Assembly: GCA_029891385.1 (NCBI GenBank)
Contig: CM057224.1
Location: 34,229,005 to 34,293,004 of the forward strand
DNA from: Erythroxylum novogranatense
Taxonomy: Eukaryota > Streptophyta > Magnoliopsida > Malpighiales > Erythroxylaceae
Reading direction: 5' to 3'
Length of the DNA: 64,000 bases
Shown here: piece by piece, positions 60,498 through 64,000 of the stretch
Numbering within the stretch: the first letter of the stretch is position 1
How the letters are laid out: each line of letters starts with the position of its first letter
Made by a program: the position numbers and the translations under genes
Notes under the pieces: model-generated
The model's database searches: none
What the model was told of the DNA's origin: nothing
The model's input: only the letters and a program-made list of their open reading frames with translations

Positions 60498-61760
60498 GAC
60501 CATAGCCGATATCAAGGGAATAAGCCCACTTTTCTGTCAACACAAGATCATACTAGAAGAAGAGTTCAAGCCTAGTGTGCAACCACAAAGGCGATTGAAC
60601 CCGAACATGAAGGAAGTGGTGAAAAAGGAAATCGTGAAGTGGCTTGATGCTGGTATTATTTACCCTATATCGGATAGTTCTTGGGTAAGTCCGGTGCAAT
60701 GTGTACCCAAAAAGGGAGGAATGACGGTGGTGACAAACGAGAAGAACTAACTCATCCTAACGAGAACCATTACCGGATGGAGGATTTGCATGGACTACCG
60801 AATGCTGAACAAAGCAACAAAGAAAGATCACTTTCCACTACCCTTCATTGATCAAATGCTTGATCGATTGGATGGTAAGGTATATTATTGCTTTTTGGAT
60901 GGCTATGCAGGTTATAACCAAGTCCCAATTGCGGTGGAAGATCAAGAGAAAACCACATTTATGTGCCCTTATGGTACTTTCGCTTTTCGACGAATGCCAT
61001 TTGGACTATGTAACGCACCAGCCACATTTCAAAGATGTATGATGGCCATCTTTTCAGACATGGTTGAGAACGGGTTAGAAGTATTTATGGGTGATTTTTC
61101 AGTCCATGAAGATTCATTCGATATGTGCTTAGAAAATTTAACCAAAGTTCTAGAAAGATGTGAAGAGACCAACCTTGTGCTCAATTGGGAGAAATGTCAT
61201 TTTATGGTACAAGAAGGTATTGTTCTTGGACACAAGGTTTCTAGTAAAGGGCTGGAGGTAGACCGAGCAAAAATCAAGACAATTAAGAAGATACCACCAC
61301 CCACCTCAGTAAAGAGAATCCGAAGCTTCCTCGGACATGTCGGGTTTTATAGGCATTTCATAAAAGATTTTTCTAAAATCTCAAAACCCTTATGCAATTT
61401 GCTTGAAAAGGATGTCCCATTTAAGTTTGATGAAAATTGCATGCTTGCTTTTCAGGTACTAAAGGAGAAGTTGGTGTCTTCACCAATTATTGTTGCACCT
61501 GATTGGAGCCGCCCTTTCGAGCTTATGTGTGATGCAAGCGATTATGCTGTGGGTGTCGTTTTAGGACAACGGTACAACAAGGTTTTACACTCTATCTACT
61601 ATGCTAGTAAAACTCTTAATGATGCTCAATTGAATTATACCACAACTGAAAAAGAGTTATTAGCTGTTGTTTATGCATTTGAGAAATTTCGATCTTACCT
61701 TGTTGGCACGAAAGTGAAAGTTTTCAGATCATTCAGCCATCAAATACTTGATTGAAAAGA
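60498..61760 (+). pseudogene. pol: Athila-type reverse transcriptase and RNase H
   Basis: RT resumes after the element A insertion in the frame of the RT N-terminus. A TAA stop at 60748-60750 precedes a 321-codon open frame (60790-61755). Recognisable boxes are WRICMDYRMLNKATKKDHFP, FRRMPFGLCNAPATFQRCM and, at about 61081-61095, VFMGDF, where the first Asp of the YxDD-type catalytic box is Gly (GGT, 61090-61092). RNase H begins near 61530 (LMCDASDYAVGVVLG; TTEKELLAVVYAF) and is broken by small deletions near 61720-61740 and 61800. The catalytic substitution and the stop both predict an inactive enzyme. Confidence 0.9.
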
Positions 61761-62099
61761 AGGATGCTAAACCGAGACTTATTCGATGGGTCTTACTCCT
61801 CAAGAGTTCGACCTAGAGATAGTAGATAGGAAGGAACAGAGAATCAAGTGGCGATCACTTATCAAGAATGGAGAACGCGAAAGCTCTTCACCAAAAGCGG
61901 GCAAATCAGCGAGTCTTTTCACGATGAAAGACTCTTCATGGTGAATGACAAACAAATCCTTGGTATGCTGATTTCATTAACTATTTGGTATGTAAGCAAT
62001 TACCTCCTCATTTTACATATCAACAAAAGAAAAATTCATGCGATGTTAGAGCATATTTTGGGACGAACCATATCTCTACAAGTTGGGTAAGGATAGCGT

Positions 62100-63239
62100 A
62101 TTGAGAAGATCGTTCCTTTCGAGGAACAACAGAACATTATTTATCATTGTCATTCTTCTCCATACGGTGGTCACTTCAACGGTGAGCGGACAGCAGCCAA
62201 AATCCTCCAATCCGGATTCTTTTGGCCAACACTTTTTGCAGATGCTCATAACTATGTAAGAAGTTGTGATGCATGCCAACGAGTCGGCAAGATCACTAAG
62301 AAAGATGAGTTACCTTTGACTAATGTTCTTGAAGTTGAATTATTTGATGTATGGGGAATTGATTTTATGGGTCCTTTTCTAGCTTCAAATAGAAATATTT
62401 ATATACTTGTAGCAGTTGACTATGTTTGAAAGTGGGTAGAAGCAATTGCTTCTCCGACTAATGATGCAGGTGTTGTTACGAGATTTCTCAAGAAAAACAT
62501 TTTCACAAGGTTCGGAACTCCGATAGCCATCATCAGTGATCGAGGGACAAACTTTTGCAACAAACAATTTGCTAATCTCGTTGCCAAGTATGGAGTCCGA
62601 CACAAGGTGGCACTTGCTTATCATCCACAAGCAAATGGCCAAGCCGAGGTTTCAAATAGGCAATTGAAGCAAATTCTCACGAAAACCGTTGATGCCTCAC
62701 CAAAGACATGGTCAATTAAGCTAGATGATAGCTTATGGGCTTTCCAAACGGCATACAAAACTCCGATAGGGTGTTCGCCTTATCAATTAGTATTCGGAAA
62801 GGCTTGCCATCTCCCGATAGAGCTGGAACATAAAGCATTTTGGGCCACAAAGCAATTGAATCTCGACCCAACTCTAGCCGGTGAACAACGTCTTCTTCAA
62901 CTAGAGCAAATTGAAGAATTTCGTCTTAATGCATATGAGAATGCACGAATTTACAAGGAAAAGACGAAGAAGTGGCACGATCGGCATTTAAGGGAGAAAC
63001 ACTTCGAACCGGGCGAACTCGTGTTGCTCTACAACTCTAGACTCAATCTCTTTCTGGGAAAATTGAAGTCTCGATGGTCCCGGCCGTTTCGAGTATTGGA
63101 AGTTTTTCCCCATGGAGCCATTGAAATTTCACCTCTTAATTCTACACATTCATTTAAGGTGAATGGACAGCACTTAAAGCTATATTTAGGAGGCGAAGTT
63201 GATAGGGGGACGGCAACCATTCAGCTCATTGAGGCCTAA
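62100..63239 (+). pseudogene. pol: Athila-type integrase
   Basis: The zinc-binding HHCC region is at about 62145-62280 (HCHSSPYGGH; CDACQ). The core keeps all three acids with DD35E spacing: Asp 62361-62363 (GIDFMGP), Asp 62538-62540 (ISDRGTNF) and Glu 62646-62648 (GQAEVSNRQ). One in-frame stop, TGA at 62427-62429, replaces a codon in the core. The rest is open to the stop at 63239, with the C-terminal domain [20 protein letters not shown] and [10 protein letters not shown]. No chromodomain is present, as expected for Athila. Confidence 0.9.
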
Positions 63240-64000
63240 AGAAGCAAAAATGTCTAGCCAAAGATGTTAAAGAAAAGCGCTTCTTGGGAGGCAACCCAAG
63301 GATAGTATGGTCGCATAACCTCGTAGCTCCACCATCACCTTAGCGCGTCACTTAGAGAAGCTCCTTCTTACCCTTTATTTTTTACTATTCTTGTCTTTCT
63401 TTTGCTAACATTGAGGGCAATGTTTCGTCTAAAGTGTGGGGGAAGGGTTTAGGTTAAATTTTGCATGAAATCTTCGCGTTTCAGTGGGTGAATGGTTCAG
63501 ATTTTTCTTGGTTTTTGTGCTTAAACGTGCCGCACCTTTGCTCTTGCTTGCACTTGAAGATTTTCACTTGTACTTGCATGTTTTATTTCAAAAACCCATA
63601 ATTTTTTTTGTTTTTGTGCTTTTGAAAAAAAAAGAAAAAGATTTTCCGTTCTTGCATGCTTTTACACCTTAAGTGTTTAGTTTCTCTTTTGATCTCCTAA
63701 TGATTGATAAGAATATGAGTATTATAGGTGAGAGTTAATCTGTGATTTTTGAATCATAAACTTGATGAATGTGTTTTTATGTGAGTTTGAAGCTTGACAG
63801 CTTTTGGATTGATTTTGAAACTACATTGTGTTAACTTAATAGACGATTGTCCCATATGAGCTTTTGAACCTTCAACGCAATTCTTTGATGTGTGTTCATT
63901 CAATGCTTTGTATCTCTAGAACTTGCTTTATATCTTGTTGAGACTACACTTTTACATGCATGCGTGAAGATGATAAAGGCACTTAGGATTTTAACCACTT
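63240..64000 (+). other. Athila post-pol noncoding region
   Basis: The block 'gcgcttcttgggaggcaacc' at about 63279-63298 is typical of the sequence just after pol in Athila-type elements. No env-like frame is seen within the 760 bp available. The element continues past the window's end. Confidence 0.7.

Overview
This window is plant nuclear DNA made almost entirely of nested transposable elements. I see no host protein-coding gene, rRNA or tRNA. The evidence for a flowering plant is the set of element families: Tekay/Del-type chromoviruses with a C-terminal chromodomain and tRNA-Met primer-binding sites, an Athila-type Ty3/gypsy element with a tRNA-Asp primer-binding site, and a PIF/Harbinger transposon with separate transposase and Myb/SANT-like genes. 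The species cannot be named from this. Most assignments rest on termini and target-site duplications (TSDs) read directly from the sequence.

Region 1 (1-19668) is one old minus-strand gypsy-type LTR that runs off the left edge and ends at 19668. It carries three later insertions. (i) 126-10867, TSD GATTT, is a Tekay-like chromovirus with a decayed gag-pol. Its two ~2.9 kb LTRs lie in inverted rather than direct orientation. (ii) 13929-17388, TSD TATTT, is an LTR-like unit on the minus strand that contains its own primer-binding site close to one end. (iii) 11242-13923 is a solo LTR using the same TATTT, placed exactly against element ii.

Region 2 (19669-31103) is intergenic. It holds AT-rich tandem arrays (20655-20950 and 22040-23130), a dispersed repeat present twice, a solo LTR (24179-26022, TSD CGTTG) with a long AC/AT microsatellite, and a structurally complete PIF/Harbinger element (27156-30780, TSD TAA, 18-bp perfect TIRs). 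That element has an intact accessory gene and a transposase gene broken by two stop codons.

Region 3 (about 31104 to beyond 64000) is an Athila-type element. Its LTR, tRNA-Asp primer-binding site, gag and protease lie at 31.1-36.4 kb, and its RT, RNase H and integrase at 60.5-63.2 kb. A 24.1 kb insertion (36389-60492, TSD GGTTG) splits pol at the N-terminal end of RT. This insertion is 'element A', a plus-strand retrotransposon with ~4.18 kb LTRs and a 4 kb internal region without recognisable genes. Its 5' LTR is itself split by 'element B' (36452-48247, minus strand, TSD ATTAA), a related element of the same architecture. The order of events is therefore Athila, then A, then B.

The observations most worth follow-up are the inverted-LTR retrotransposon; a conserved set of small hairpins, including a GC-rich stem with a compensatory base-pair change, shared by otherwise diverged LTR families (A, B and the solo LTR); and clustered LTR-to-LTR differences that look like consensus errors at CCGG-like sites and homopolymers. 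The last point affects how all frameshifts here should be read.
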